NCBI GenBank assembly: GCA_014656495.1
Contig: BNCN01000006.1
Span: 310,001 to 374,000 of the forward strand
DNA from: Comamonas sp. KCTC 72670
GTDB taxonomy: Bacteria; Myxococcota; Myxococcia; Myxococcales; Myxococcaceae
Direction: 5' to 3'
Length of the DNA: 64,000 bases
Position numbers and translations under genes: made by a program. Below the pieces are notes generated by a model. The model did no database searches. It was not told the origin of the DNA and was given only the letters and a program-made list of their open reading frames with translations. Below, piece by piece: positions 55,869-64,000 of this stretch; position 1 is the stretch's first letter, and every line of letters starts with the position of its first letter.

Positions 55869-56852
55869 TCACAGCGTGGAGTAGACGGCCGTGCCGAAGT
55901 TTCCGCAGGCGCTCACCGCGCCGTATCCCAGGGCCGGGTTGACGCTGACGGTGAAGTAGGCGCTGAGGAAGTTGCTGTCCCAGCATTCGCTCAGGGTGGC
56001 CTCACCGAACAGGTCCCCGCCCGACACCTTGATGTCCGAGCGGCCGGCCCCCGTGGCCTCCCAGCGGCTCTTGATGGACAGGTTCTCCAGCGCCGAGCGC
56101 AGCGGGTCCGTGTCGATGTTCTTGCGGATGGCGAAGTCCAGCGTCCCTCCCGCGCCCGCCTCCTGCTGGAAGCGGTAGACGGCGTCCACGCGCGAGCCCG
56201 GCCGCTCCTCGTCACGCACCTGCCGGAAGTCCGCCTCCACCGACGCCTCCGCGGATGCGTGGGCGCGCGCGTAGCGAATCTCCGCCGTGCCCACGTCGTC
56301 TCGGGTGACACCGGGCAGCGTCTGGGCCTTGTCCCAGTCGATGAGGAACTCACCGGCGCCGTAGCCGCCGCGCACGCGTTCGCCGTTGGCGTCGACCGAG
56401 GCGGTGTGCGAACCGGAGAGGAAGGCCACGAAGGCGCTGTCCGCCTCGTTCTTGCCCTTGCCCTCCAGCACCCAGGTGTAGCTGTTCGCTCCCGTGCGGG
56501 TGACGGTGAGCTTCCACGTCACCGCGTCGAGCGCGCCCGTGTGCGGCCCCCACACCGCGACGTCCCCCTCAATGGACGTGGGCACGTGCCGGACGATGTC
56601 CTCGATGAGGTTGAGCACGCTCACGGTGCCGCCGTTGAAGGTGACCGCCGCCGCCACCGTGGCGCGGTAGTACTCCGCCTGCTCCCCTTCGCCGTAGAAC
56701 GCCGTCAAGGCCTGGCCGTTGCTCCTGGAGGGCGAGCGCATCTCCACCACCTGCTTCGAGGGGAGGCCGTCCCGGAAGGCGTCCTCCTCGTGCGTCGCGG
56801 TGTCACAGCCAGCGAACAGTACGGCGGCACACAACAGGCTCTTGCGCAGCAT
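55869..56852 (-). CDS. Lipoprotein paralogue A, first gene of the sigma/caspase operon
   Basis: A 327-residue lipoprotein (lipobox LFAGC, Cys16) with the same architecture as the lipoprotein at 51953-52912: LNLIEDIVRHVPTS, WGPHTG, VAFLSGSHTA, LENLSIKSRW and SECWD in matching order. The mature protein is beta-rich, with no enzymatic motif. It is the first gene of the run towards the sigma factor (22 bases), so it could be the operon's sensor or a substrate of the caspase. The upstream region to the divergent nucleotidyltransferase (about 200 bases) should contain the promoter. Confidence 0.85.
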   Translation of the reverse strand: MLRKSLLCAAVLFAGCDTATHEEDAFRDGLPSKQVVEMRSPSRSNGQALTAFYGEGEQAEYYRATVAAAVTFNGGTVSVLNLIEDIVRHVPTSIEGDVAVWGPHTGALDAVTWKLTVTRTGANSYTWVLEGKGKNEADSAFVAFLSGSHTASVDANGERVRGGYGAGEFLIDWDKAQTLPGVTRDDVGTAEIRYARAHASAEASVEADFRQVRDEERPGSRVDAVYRFQQEAGAGGTLDFAIRKNIDTDPLRSALENLSIKSRWEATGAGRSDIKVSGGDLFGEATLSECWDSNFLSAYFTVSVNPALGYGAVSACGNFGTAVYSTL

Positions 56853-57059
56853 GGTCCTCGTTCCCTTCGAACGGCCCCCGGCGGGCCGTGCAGCAGCGTG
56901 TCTGCCTCCATGGACACAGCCCGGCCGGAAAACAGAAAAGGCGCCCGCCGGGTGCGTGAAACGCCCTGAATCCCGATGCTTGTAGGTTGGCTGCCCGCTC
57001 CCCAGGCATCTGTTCCGCGCGGGCAGACGGCCGAAATTCGCAGTCCCTACCTTTCGGCC

Positions 57060-57917
57060 ATGGAAAAGAGACACCCCAACCATCCCGGCGAGATGGGTAC
57101 GGACGCGAAGCTGGCGGAGCGTGAGCGAGGCCCGGACGAAATCAACGCCCGGGCCAGGGCCGTCGGGCTGCTGCTCGACGCCGGGGTGCCCTTCGTGGTG
57201 GGCGGCGCCTACGCCTACGCCACGTACACCGGCATCTACCGGGACACGAAGGACCTGGACCTCTTCCCCCGAAAGGCGGACGCGCTGCGGGCGCTGCAGG
57301 TCCTGGAGCAGGACGGCTGGCGCACCGAGCGCGCGGACGAGGTCTGGCTCTACAAGGCCTTCAAGGGCGACTACTTCGTCGACTTCATCTTCTCCTCCGG
57401 CAACGGCGTGGCGACGGTGGATGACGAATGGTTCGAGCACGCCCCCCGCGCCACCATCTTCGGCCACGAATGTCTGGTGGCGCCCGCCGAGGAGATGATC
57501 TGGTCCAAGGCCTTCGTGAACGAGCGCGAGCGGTACGACGGCGCGGACGTCAATCACCTGCTGCTCAAGGCGGGGCACGCCATGGACTGGGAGCGGCTGA
57601 TGCGCCGCTTCGACCGGTACTGGGAGGTGCTGCTCAGCCACCTGATGATGTTCCGCTTCGCCTACCCGTCCGAGCGGGACCTCGTCCCGGAGTGGGTGAT
57701 GGCGGAGCTGATGAGCCGCACCCTGCACACGCTCCGCGAGGGACGCTGGGAGGAGAAGCTGTGCCGCGGCAACCTGATTTCACGCGTGAACTATCACGTG
57801 GACATCCACCACTGGGGCTTCGGCGACGGGCGCTCCTGGGACGAGAACGACAGACAGCAGGGGGACGAGCGTGGCGCGAGATCCGGCCTCGAAAATTCGG
57901 TTGGCGGCAGTCGGTGA
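57060..57917 (+). CDS. Nucleotidyltransferase-fold protein
   Basis: A 285-residue protein with the polymerase-beta-like nucleotidyltransferase signature: Gly48-Gly49 in VVGGAYAYATYTG, then Asp65-x-Asp67 in TKDLDLFPR. The third acidic residue probably lies in the DYFVDFIF strand. The pattern matches the NTP_transf_5-like family, whose members may be antitoxin-type or tRNA-modifying enzymes; substrates are unknown. The ATG at 57060 follows TTTCGGCC without a clear ribosome binding site. Its 3' end overlaps the metallophosphoesterase gene by 47 bases. The C-terminal half is helical. Confidence 0.75.
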   Translation: MEKRHPNHPGEMGTDAKLAERERGPDEINARARAVGLLLDAGVPFVVGGAYAYATYTGIYRDTKDLDLFPRKADALRALQVLEQDGWRTERADEVWLYKAFKGDYFVDFIFSSGNGVATVDDEWFEHAPRATIFGHECLVAPAEEMIWSKAFVNERERYDGADVNHLLLKAGHAMDWERLMRRFDRYWEVLLSHLMMFRFAYPSERDLVPEWVMAELMSRTLHTLREGRWEEKLCRGNLISRVNYHVDIHHWGFGDGRSWDENDRQQGDERGARSGLENSVGGSR

Positions 57918-58605
57918 CCTGCACTGCCGGGAAGACCACCATGGCCGCTTCCGGCAACTGGTGAAGCAGGTGAACGCCTCGGCGGACCTGCTCGTCTTGT
58001 GCGGAGACCTCACCGACAGGGGCATGATCGAGGAGGGCAAGGTGCTCGCGGAGGAGCTCTCCGCGCTCCGGGTCCCCTGCGCCGCGGTGCTGGGCAACCA
58101 CGACTACGAGCACAACCAGGTGAAGGACATCTGCGGCGAGCTGGCCAAGGTGGGGGTCCACGTCCTGGACGGCGACCACTTCATCTTCGAGAAGACGCTG
58201 GGTGTGGCGGGGGTGAAGGGCTTTGGCGGCGGCTTCGGCAACGCCACGCTCCAGGCCTTCGGCGAGGGGCAGACGAAGGGCTTCGTGCAGGAGGCCGTCA
58301 CCGAGTCGCTCAAGTTGGAGGCCGCGCTGAGCCACCTCGACGTGGAGCGGAAGGTGGTCATCATGCACTACGCCCCGATTCCGGAGACGCTGGAGGGAGA
58401 GAACATCGAGATTCGCCCCTTCCTGGGCACCAGCCGGCTGTCCATGCCCATTGACCACTACGGCGCCGCGGCGGTGTTCCACGGCCACGCGCACCACGGC
58501 GCTCGCAACGGGGCGACGAAGAGCGGCATCCCCGTCTACAACGTGGCCATGCCCCTGCTGGCGAAGCACACCCCGGACCAGCGCTTCGTCCTGCTGGAGG
58601 TGTGA
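57871..58605 (+). CDS. Metallophosphoesterase
   Basis: The 244-residue calcineurin-type protein has all metal motifs: GDLH (Asp16 and His18 in AVGDLHCRED), GDLTDRG, GNHDYE, and HGHAHHG near the end. This is a two-metal phosphoesterase of the cytoplasm with unknown substrate. The start is the GTG at 57871 (GGGGACGAG upstream), giving a long overlap with the preceding nucleotidyltransferase and hence coupled translation. A later start is unlikely because the first metal motif begins at residue 15. A GC-rich 230-base gap follows. Confidence 0.9.
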   Translation: MARDPASKIRLAAVGDLHCREDHHGRFRQLVKQVNASADLLVLCGDLTDRGMIEEGKVLAEELSALRVPCAAVLGNHDYEHNQVKDICGELAKVGVHVLDGDHFIFEKTLGVAGVKGFGGGFGNATLQAFGEGQTKGFVQEAVTESLKLEAALSHLDVERKVVIMHYAPIPETLEGENIEIRPFLGTSRLSMPIDHYGAAAVFHGHAHHGARNGATKSGIPVYNVAMPLLAKHTPDQRFVLLEV

Positions 58606-58836
58606 CAGCCCCGTGGGGCGACAGAGTGTCGCGCTGCCGACATTGTGCGACATGCCCATGGGGTGGGCGCCAGGGGCCTCAGGGGGCCTGTGGTAGGCGG
58701 GGGGTGTTGCGTCGACCCCCCGCTACCGGACGCGTCTCAACATGACAGGTGTTCCTCAGTGTCTCGTGGGCGGCTCGGCTGGCCGCCCGAGCCGTCGCGG
58801 AAGTGTGGGTGCCCGCCGGGGCGAGCAGGGTGCGCG

Positions 58837-61800
58837 ATGAGCGCCGTGGCCCCTCGCGTCAATCGCTTCGGTCCGCCGTTGCCACCGACGACGCTCGCCG
58901 GCTTCGTGCTGGCCGCGCTGGCGGTGATGCTCATCGCCGTCCTCTCCTACCAGTCGCTGCAGACGCGGACGGACACCGCGGAGCTGGTTCGTCACACCAT
59001 GGAGGTGGATGAGCGCCTCAAGACGCTCCTGTCCACGCTGAAGGACGCGGAGACCAGCCAGCGCGGCTTCCTGCTGACGAGTCACGACAGCTACCTGGAC
59101 CCCTACATCAACGCCAACCGCCTGCTGCCCGTCCAGCTCGAGCGGCTCAAGGAGCTGCTGGCCGACAACAACCTTCAAAGCCGCCGGCTGGTGACGCTGA
59201 ACGCGCTCATCGCGGAGAAGCTCGCGGAGATGCGCAAGAGCATCGAGCTGAAGCAGTCGGGGCAGCCAGACGCCGCGCTGGCCCTGGTGCGCACCGATGA
59301 AGGCATCGAGCTGATGAACCGCATCCGCGTCCTCGTGGAGCAGATGGAGAACGAGGAGCGGCGACTGCTGGAGGTGCGCAACGGCGACTCCCAGCGCGCG
59401 GCCACCACGTCGCTGACCGTCACCTGGCTGGGCTCGGCGCTGTTGCTCGTGCTCATCGCCGTGGCGGCCTTCATGACGTCGCGGGAGTTCCGGGCCCGCG
59501 CCGTCCAGGCGTGGATTCAGCACGGGCAGGCCCGGCTCAGCGCGGCCCTGCAGGGCGAGCAGCGGTTGGAGCAGCTCGGAGAGAGTGTCCTGCGCCTGTT
59601 GGCCGAGTACCTGGACGCTCAGGTGGGCGCCATCTATCTCGCGGACGACGCCCGGCGCTTCCGGCGCTTCGGGGGCTTCGCGCTGCCCGCGTCCTTCTCG
59701 CGGTCGGGTGGAGAGCTCCAACCGGGCGAGGGGCTCGTGGGGCAGGCCCTCCAGGAGCGCCGCGTCTTCCACCTCCGGGATGTGCCGGAGGGCTACCTGC
59801 CCGTCAGCTCCAGCCTGGGGCAGGGGGCGCCGCGGCACCTGTTGGTCGTGCCCGCGTCCGTGGATGGCAAGGTGAACGCGGTGCTGGAGCTGGGCTTCCT
59901 CCACCCCGTCCACCCCTCGGACGTGGCGCTGCTCGAACGGGTGGCCGAGTCGGTGGGCATCGCCGTGCGGACGTCCCATGACCGCACCCGGCTGGAGGCG
60001 CTGCTGCAGGAGACGCAGCGGCAGGCCGAGGAGCTCCAGGCGCAGCAGGAGGAGCTGCGGGTCTCCAACGAGGAAATCGAGGAGCAGAGCCGCATCCTCA
60101 AGGAGTCCCAGGCGCGGCTGGAGGCGCAGCAGGCGGAGCTGGAGCAGACCAACTCCCAGCTGGAGGCACAGACCCAGCTGTTGGAGCGCCAGAAGGACGT
60201 GCTCACCCGCGCCCAGTTGGATTTGACGGAGAAGGCCTCGGAGCTGGAGCGGACCAGCCGCTACAAGTCCGAGTTCCTGGCCAACATGAGCCATGAGCTG
60301 CGCACGCCGCTCAACAGCTCGCTCATCCTCGCCAAGCTGCTGGCCGACAACAAGGACGGCAACCTCACCGAGGAGCAGGTGCGCTTCGCGCAGACCATCT
60401 CCGCGGCGGGCAATGACCTGCTCTCGCTCATCAACGACATCCTGGACTTGTCGCGCATCGAGGCCGGGAAGGTGGACATCCTGCCCGAGCAGGTGAATCT
60501 GCCCCGCTTCTTGGAGAACCTCGGCCGCACCTTCCAGGTGCTGGCGCAGGAGAAGGGCATTGGCTTCACCACGCGGGTGGACCCGGGCGTGCCTGTCACC
60601 CTGGTGACGGACCCGCAGCGGCTGGGGCAGGTGCTGAAGAACCTGCTCTCCAACGCCCTCAAGTTCACCGAGAAGGGCGCGGTGTCCCTGCGCGTCTCGC
60701 TCGCGGGCCCGGGGCAGCTCGCCTTCGCCGTCACCGACACCGGCATCGGCATCCCCGCCCATCTCCAGGCCCTCATCTTCGAGGCCTTCCGGCAGGCGGA
60801 TGGGAGCACCCACCGGAAGTACGGCGGCTCGGGGCTGGGCTTGTCCATCTCCCGCGACCTGGCGCGGCTTCTGGGCGGCGATGTCTCGGTACGCAGCACG
60901 CCCGGCCAGGGCAGCACCTTCACGGTGACGGTCCCGGTGTCGCCCTCCGATCCCGCGCCGGTGGACCGGGAGCCTTCCGTTGCCGAGGTGCCCCTCCGTC
61001 CTGTCCTGGCGCCGACCGCTGCTGACGCGCCCGCGCCGGATGCGCTCCTCCCGCTGGCCCCCGACTACGTCGAGGATGACCGGGCGCGGCTTGGCGAGGC
61101 CGCGCGTGTCATCCTCATCGTCGAGGATGACCGCCGCTTCGCCGTCATCCTGCGGGATCTGGCGCGGGAGCTGGGCTTCCTGACGCTCGTCACCGACAAC
61201 GGTGGCGCCGCCTACCGCGCCGCCGTGGAGTACCAGCCGAGCGCCGTCCTGCTGGACATGAACCTGCCGGACCACTCGGGGCTGGCGGTGTTGGACCAGC
61301 TCAAGCGCAACGCGAAGACGCGGCACATCCCCGTTCACGTCATCTCCGTGGCGGACCACTCGCGGGAAGCGCTGGAGCTGGGGGCCGTGGGCTACGCGCT
61401 CAAGCCGGTGCAGCGCGAGCAGCTCATGGAGGCGGTGCGCAAGCTGGAGACGAAGCTGTCGCCGGGAGGCCGGCGCGTGCTCGTGGTGGAGGACGACGCC
61501 CGCCAGCGCGAGAGCATCCAGCACCTGCTGGAGAGCGAGGACGTGGGCATCGTCGGGGTGGCCACGGCGGGGGCCGCGCTGGAGCAGCTGCGCCAGAGCA
61601 CCTTCGACTGCATGGTGATGGACCTCAACCTGCCGGACCTCAGCGGCTACGAGCTGCTCGAGCAGATGGCGGCCCTGGAGAACGTCTCCTTCCCGCCCGT
61701 CATCGTCTACACGGGCCGCTCGATGACGCGGGACGAGGAGCAGCGGCTGCGGCGCTTCTCCAAGTCCATCATCATCAAGGGCGCGCGTTCGCCCGAGCGG

Positions 61801-62292
61801 CTCCTGGATGAGGTCACCCTCTTCCTCCACCAGGTGGAGTCCCGGATGCCGCCCGAGCGCCAGCGCATGCTGCAGGTGGCGAGAGACCGCGAAGCGGCGC
61901 TGGAGGGCCGGCGCATCCTGGTGGTGGAGGACGACGTGCGGAACATCTTCGCGCTCTCCAGCGTGCTCGAGCCGCGGGGCGCGAAGGTGGAGATTGCCCG
62001 CAACGGGAGGGAAGCGCTGGAGCGGCTGTCGCGCAGCCTCGCCCAGCCGGCGCTGATGGTGGACCTGGTGTTGATGGACATCATGATGCCGGAGATGGAC
62101 GGGCTGACGGCCATGCGCGAAATCCGCAAGCGCAGCGAGTGGCAGAAGCTGCCCATCATCGCGCTGACGGCGAAGGCCATGCGGGACGACCAGGAGAAGT
62201 GCCTGGCCGCGGGGGCCAACGACTACATCGCCAAGCCGCTGGACGTGGAGAAGCTGCTGTCGCTCATCCGCGTCTGGATGCCCAAGGCCTAG
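58837..62292 (+). CDS. Hybrid sensor histidine kinase with CHASE3, GAF and three receiver domains
   Basis: The 1151-residue protein starts at the ATG at 58837. Two membrane segments (about 22-42 and 192-212) enclose a periplasmic CHASE3 domain. A GAF domain (about 240-375) and a coiled coil (385-470) lead to HisKA (His486 in NMSHELRTPLN) and HATPase (NLLSNALKFTEKG, DTGIGIP, GGSGLGLSI). Three REC domains follow with phospho-acceptors Asp807 (LLDMNLPDHSG), Asp929 (MDLNLPDLSG) and Asp1081 (MDIMMPEMDG). The multi-receiver phosphorelay is typical of myxobacteria. It heads a cluster with CheR, CheB and a receiver protein, 17 bases before cheR. Confidence 0.93.
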   Translation: MSAVAPRVNRFGPPLPPTTLAGFVLAALAVMLIAVLSYQSLQTRTDTAELVRHTMEVDERLKTLLSTLKDAETSQRGFLLTSHDSYLDPYINANRLLPVQLERLKELLADNNLQSRRLVTLNALIAEKLAEMRKSIELKQSGQPDAALALVRTDEGIELMNRIRVLVEQMENEERRLLEVRNGDSQRAATTSLTVTWLGSALLLVLIAVAAFMTSREFRARAVQAWIQHGQARLSAALQGEQRLEQLGESVLRLLAEYLDAQVGAIYLADDARRFRRFGGFALPASFSRSGGELQPGEGLVGQALQERRVFHLRDVPEGYLPVSSSLGQGAPRHLLVVPASVDGKVNAVLELGFLHPVHPSDVALLERVAESVGIAVRTSHDRTRLEALLQETQRQAEELQAQQEELRVSNEEIEEQSRILKESQARLEAQQAELEQTNSQLEAQTQLLERQKDVLTRAQLDLTEKASELERTSRYKSEFLANMSHELRTPLNSSLILAKLLADNKDGNLTEEQVRFAQTISAAGNDLLSLINDILDLSRIEAGKVDILPEQVNLPRFLENLGRTFQVLAQEKGIGFTTRVDPGVPVTLVTDPQRLGQVLKNLLSNALKFTEKGAVSLRVSLAGPGQLAFAVTDTGIGIPAHLQALIFEAFRQADGSTHRKYGGSGLGLSISRDLARLLGGDVSVRSTPGQGSTFTVTVPVSPSDPAPVDREPSVAEVPLRPVLAPTAADAPAPDALLPLAPDYVEDDRARLGEAARVILIVEDDRRFAVILRDLARELGFLTLVTDNGGAAYRAAVEYQPSAVLLDMNLPDHSGLAVLDQLKRNAKTRHIPVHVISVADHSREALELGAVGYALKPVQREQLMEAVRKLETKLSPGGRRVLVVEDDARQRESIQHLLESEDVGIVGVATAGAALEQLRQSTFDCMVMDLNLPDLSGYELLEQMAALENVSFPPVIVYTGRSMTRDEEQRLRRFSKSIIIKGARSPERLLDEVTLFLHQVESRMPPERQRMLQVARDREAALEGRRILVVEDDVRNIFALSSVLEPRGAKVEIARNGREALERLSRSLAQPALMVDLVLMDIMMPEMDGLTAMREIRKRSEWQKLPIIALTAKAMRDDQEKCLAAGANDYIAKPLDVEKLLSLIRVWMPKA

Positions 62293-62308
62293 GGACGCAC
62301 GGCCCCGC

Positions 62309-63127
62309 ATGGCGAACAAGGACCTGGACATCGAGCTGAAGCTGCTGCTCGACGCCATCTACCTGAAGTACCACTACGACTTTCGTGGCTACGCCATGGC
62401 GTCGCTCAAGCGCCGCATGGCGATGGCCGCGGACCACTTCGCTTGCCGCACGCTGTCCCAGCTCCAGGACCGCATCCTCCACGAGCCACACCTGTTCCCC
62501 GAGCTGCTCAACTACCTCACCGTGCAGGTGAGCGAGATGTTCCGGGACCCGTCCTACTTCCGCGCGCTGCGCCAGAGCGTCGTCCCCCTGCTGCGGACCT
62601 ACCCATCACTAAAGGTCTGGGTCGCCGGGTGCAGCACGGGCGAGGAGGTCTACTCCCTGGCCATCCTCCTGCGGGAGGAGGGGCTGCTGGAGCGCACCCT
62701 CATCTACGCGACGGACATCAACACCCAGGCGCTCCAGAAGGCGGAGGCGGGGGTCTACGCGGTGGAGCGGGTCGCCGCGTTCACCCACAACCACAGCCAG
62801 TCCGGTGGCCATGCCTCGCTGTCGGACTACTACACGGCGGCCTATGGCAACGTCGTGTTCGACCGCGCGTTGAAGAAGCACATCGTCTTCTCGGACCACA
62901 GCCTCGCCACCGACAGCGTCTTCGCCGAGGTCCAGTTGCTGTCCTGCCGCAACGTCCTCATCTACTTCAACCGCGAGCTGCAGGAGCGAGCCCTTGGGCT
63001 GTTCAAGGACTCCCTCTGCCGCAGGGGCTTCCTGGGCCTGGGGGCCCGTGAGTCCCTGCGCTTCTCCCAACATGCCCCGGCGTTCTCCTCCCTCGTCTGG
63101 GAGGACCGCATCTTCCAGAAAGTGTAG
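62309..63127 (+). CDS. cheR: CheR-type protein-glutamate methyltransferase
   Basis: The 272-residue enzyme transfers methyl groups from SAM to glutamates, classically of chemoreceptors. The SAM pocket is VWVAGCSTGEEVYSLAILL (about residues 102-120), and the ATDIN, SCRNVLIYF segments are conserved. N-terminal helices (about 1-75) form the receptor-binding part. There is no chemoreceptor, CheA or CheW in the window; the gene follows the hybrid kinase and precedes cheB. Such kinase-CheR-CheB groups probably methylate or signal to the kinase itself (inference). Confidence 0.9.
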   Translation: MANKDLDIELKLLLDAIYLKYHYDFRGYAMASLKRRMAMAADHFACRTLSQLQDRILHEPHLFPELLNYLTVQVSEMFRDPSYFRALRQSVVPLLRTYPSLKVWVAGCSTGEEVYSLAILLREEGLLERTLIYATDINTQALQKAEAGVYAVERVAAFTHNHSQSGGHASLSDYYTAAYGNVVFDRALKKHIVFSDHSLATDSVFAEVQLLSCRNVLIYFNRELQERALGLFKDSLCRRGFLGLGARESLRFSQHAPAFSSLVWEDRIFQKV

Positions 63128-63134
63128 GGCGTTC

Positions 63135-63755
63135 GTGGACTTCGAAAGCCCCACGGGCCTCTCAACAGCATCCTTCGAAGGCCGCATCGACGCGGTGGTG
63201 GTGGGGGCGTCCGCCGGCGGCGTGGAGGCGCTGGGCACGTTGCTGCCCGCGCTCCCCCGCGAGTTCCGTCCCACGGTGCTCGTCGTCATTCATCAGCCTC
63301 GCGAGCGGCGCAGCCTGCTGGCGGACATCTTCTCGGCCCGGTGCGCGCTGCCGGTCCAGGAGGCGCAGGACAAGGAGCCCGCCCAGCCGGGGACCATCTA
63401 CTTCGCGCCTCCGGACTACCACCTGCTGGTGGATGACGGCCCCTCCCTGGCCTTGTCGGCGGATGAGCCGGTGCTCTTCTCCCGGCCCTCCATTGACGTG
63501 CTGTTCGAGTCGGCGGCGGATACGTATGGCCACCGGCTGGCGGGGCTCATCCTCACCGGTGCGAACTCGGATGGTGCGCGGGGCCTGGCGGCGGTCCGCC
63601 AGGCGGGTGGGGTGACGCTGGTTCAGCGCCCCGACACCGCCCTGGCGGCCTCCATGCCCACCGCAGCGCTGGCGCGGGGGCCGGCCGACTTCGTTCTCTC
63701 GCTCGAACAAATGGCTCGGCTCCTGCGGATGATGGGAGGTGGGCATGAAGGTTGA
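63135..63755 (+). CDS. cheB: CheB-type methylesterase domain protein (no receiver domain)
   Basis: A 206-residue stand-alone CheB methylesterase, which removes methyl groups from glutamates. The catalytic triad is Ser26 (VVGASAGG), His53 (VVIHQPRERR) and Asp146 (LTGANSDGARG). The usual N-terminal receiver domain of chemotaxis CheB is absent, so activity is not regulated in the same way. The start is the GTG at 63135, seven bases after cheR. The ATG of the next gene at 63745 overlaps its end. Confidence 0.88.
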   Translation: MDFESPTGLSTASFEGRIDAVVVGASAGGVEALGTLLPALPREFRPTVLVVIHQPRERRSLLADIFSARCALPVQEAQDKEPAQPGTIYFAPPDYHLLVDDGPSLALSADEPVLFSRPSIDVLFESAADTYGHRLAGLILTGANSDGARGLAAVRQAGGVTLVQRPDTALAASMPTAALARGPADFVLSLEQMARLLRMMGGGHEG

Positions 63756-64000
63756 CGCTGCCGGGAAGGATGCGGCTTCCATGACGCCACGGGTGAAATG
63801 CCTCCTCGTCGATGACCTCGAGGAAAACCTCATCGCGCTCGGTGCCTTGCTGCGCCGGGAGGACGTCGAGGTGCTCCAGGCCCGTTCAGGCGCGCAGGCC
63901 CTCGAGCTGCTGCTCGAACATGAGGACGTCGCGCTCGCGTTTCTCGACGTGCAGATGCCGGAGATGGACGGCTTCGAGCTCGCGGAATTGATGCGAGGCA
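63745..64000 (+). CDS. Receiver-domain protein, N-terminal part (runs off the window)
   Basis: About 85 codons are visible. The ATG at 63745 overlaps cheB by 11 bases and is preceded by GGGAGG; an alternative ATG at 63781 is in the same frame. The sequence is a receiver domain: CLLVDDLEENLIALGALLRR with the acidic pair, and FLDVQMPEMDG with the phospho-acceptor aspartate. Proteins in this position of similar clusters are usually hybrid or REC-led kinases, so the gene probably continues with HisKA and HATPase. Confidence 0.85.
   Translation, partial: MKVDAAGKDAASMTPRVKCLLVDDLEENLIALGALLRREDVEVLQARSGAQALELLLEHEDVALAFLDVQMPEMDGFELAELMRG

Noticed and set aside
58756-62358. A 1200-codon ORF on the minus strand across the hybrid kinase
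   Set aside because: It mirrors the kinase gene and has the same shadow composition; no ribosome binding site or motif.

Overview
The DNA is very GC-rich and gene-dense. It encodes many Cys-anchored lipoproteins, pre-peptidase C-terminal (PPC) domains, DUF4215/EGF-like surface proteins, FHA-linked enhancer-binding proteins, a bacterial caspase and large hybrid kinases. Together with a prfA-prmC-murA block, SMC and an HrcA/CIRCE-type groESL operon, this points to a deltaproteobacterial predator of the order Myxococcales (Myxococcus, Corallococcus or Pyxidicoccus type). The genus cannot be fixed from this window alone.

Layout. Positions 1-4945: a chalcone-isomerase-like fragment, a GlsB/YeaQ membrane protein, a radical SAM protein, a lipoprotein, a beta-barrel-like protein, and a TetR regulator divergent from an oxidoreductase gene that has lost its middle and its frame. 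Positions 5889-14034: four co-directional envelope genes (DUF2167, a membrane zinc-ribbon protein, a DUF2314 lipoprotein, and a 1670-residue zinc-ribbon multi-spanning protein). Positions 14048-22246: secreted and lipid-anchored proteins (EGF-like, trypsin-like protease with two PPC domains), a possible gene remnant coupled to an unknown 242-residue protein, and a methyltransferase. Positions 22544-23797: an intact tRNA-Gly(CCC) with promoter and a detached copy of its 3' half 1.1 kb away, bracketing a WD40-like gene. Positions 23812-34673: a repeat-linker PPC lipoprotein, the operon prfA-prmC-murA, a tiny highly basic protein, CapA, a TPR protein and a CorC/HlyC family protein. Positions 34674-35653 are non-coding and hold a degenerate 72-bp tandem repeat. 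Positions 35654-43800: SMC, a lipoprotein, an FHA/AAA+ regulator lacking the GAFTGA loop, and GrxC. Positions 43951-48372: groES-groEL with a perfect CIRCE, a second near-perfect CIRCE in front of a divergent operon (two unknown genes and a NUDIX hydrolase), and rpoZ. Positions 48489-51865: DoxX, phosphoglucomutase and AmpG. Positions 51953-56852: a tightly packed five-gene operon reading lipoprotein, ECF sigma, zinc-finger anti-sigma, exported caspase-like protease with a barrel-like tail, and a second lipoprotein paralogous to the first. Positions 57060-64000: a nucleotidyltransferase overlapping a metallophosphoesterase, then a signalling cluster (CHASE3/GAF hybrid kinase with three receiver domains, CheR, CheB, receiver protein running off the edge).

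The main candidates for something new are the sigma/anti-sigma/caspase operon bracketed by paralogous lipoproteins, the heat-shock-type (CIRCE) control apparently extended to an uncharacterised operon, the zinc-ribbon giant membrane protein cluster, and the tRNA-Gly scar that looks like an attachment site without an integrase. All function assignments come from reading motifs by eye; no database search was run.
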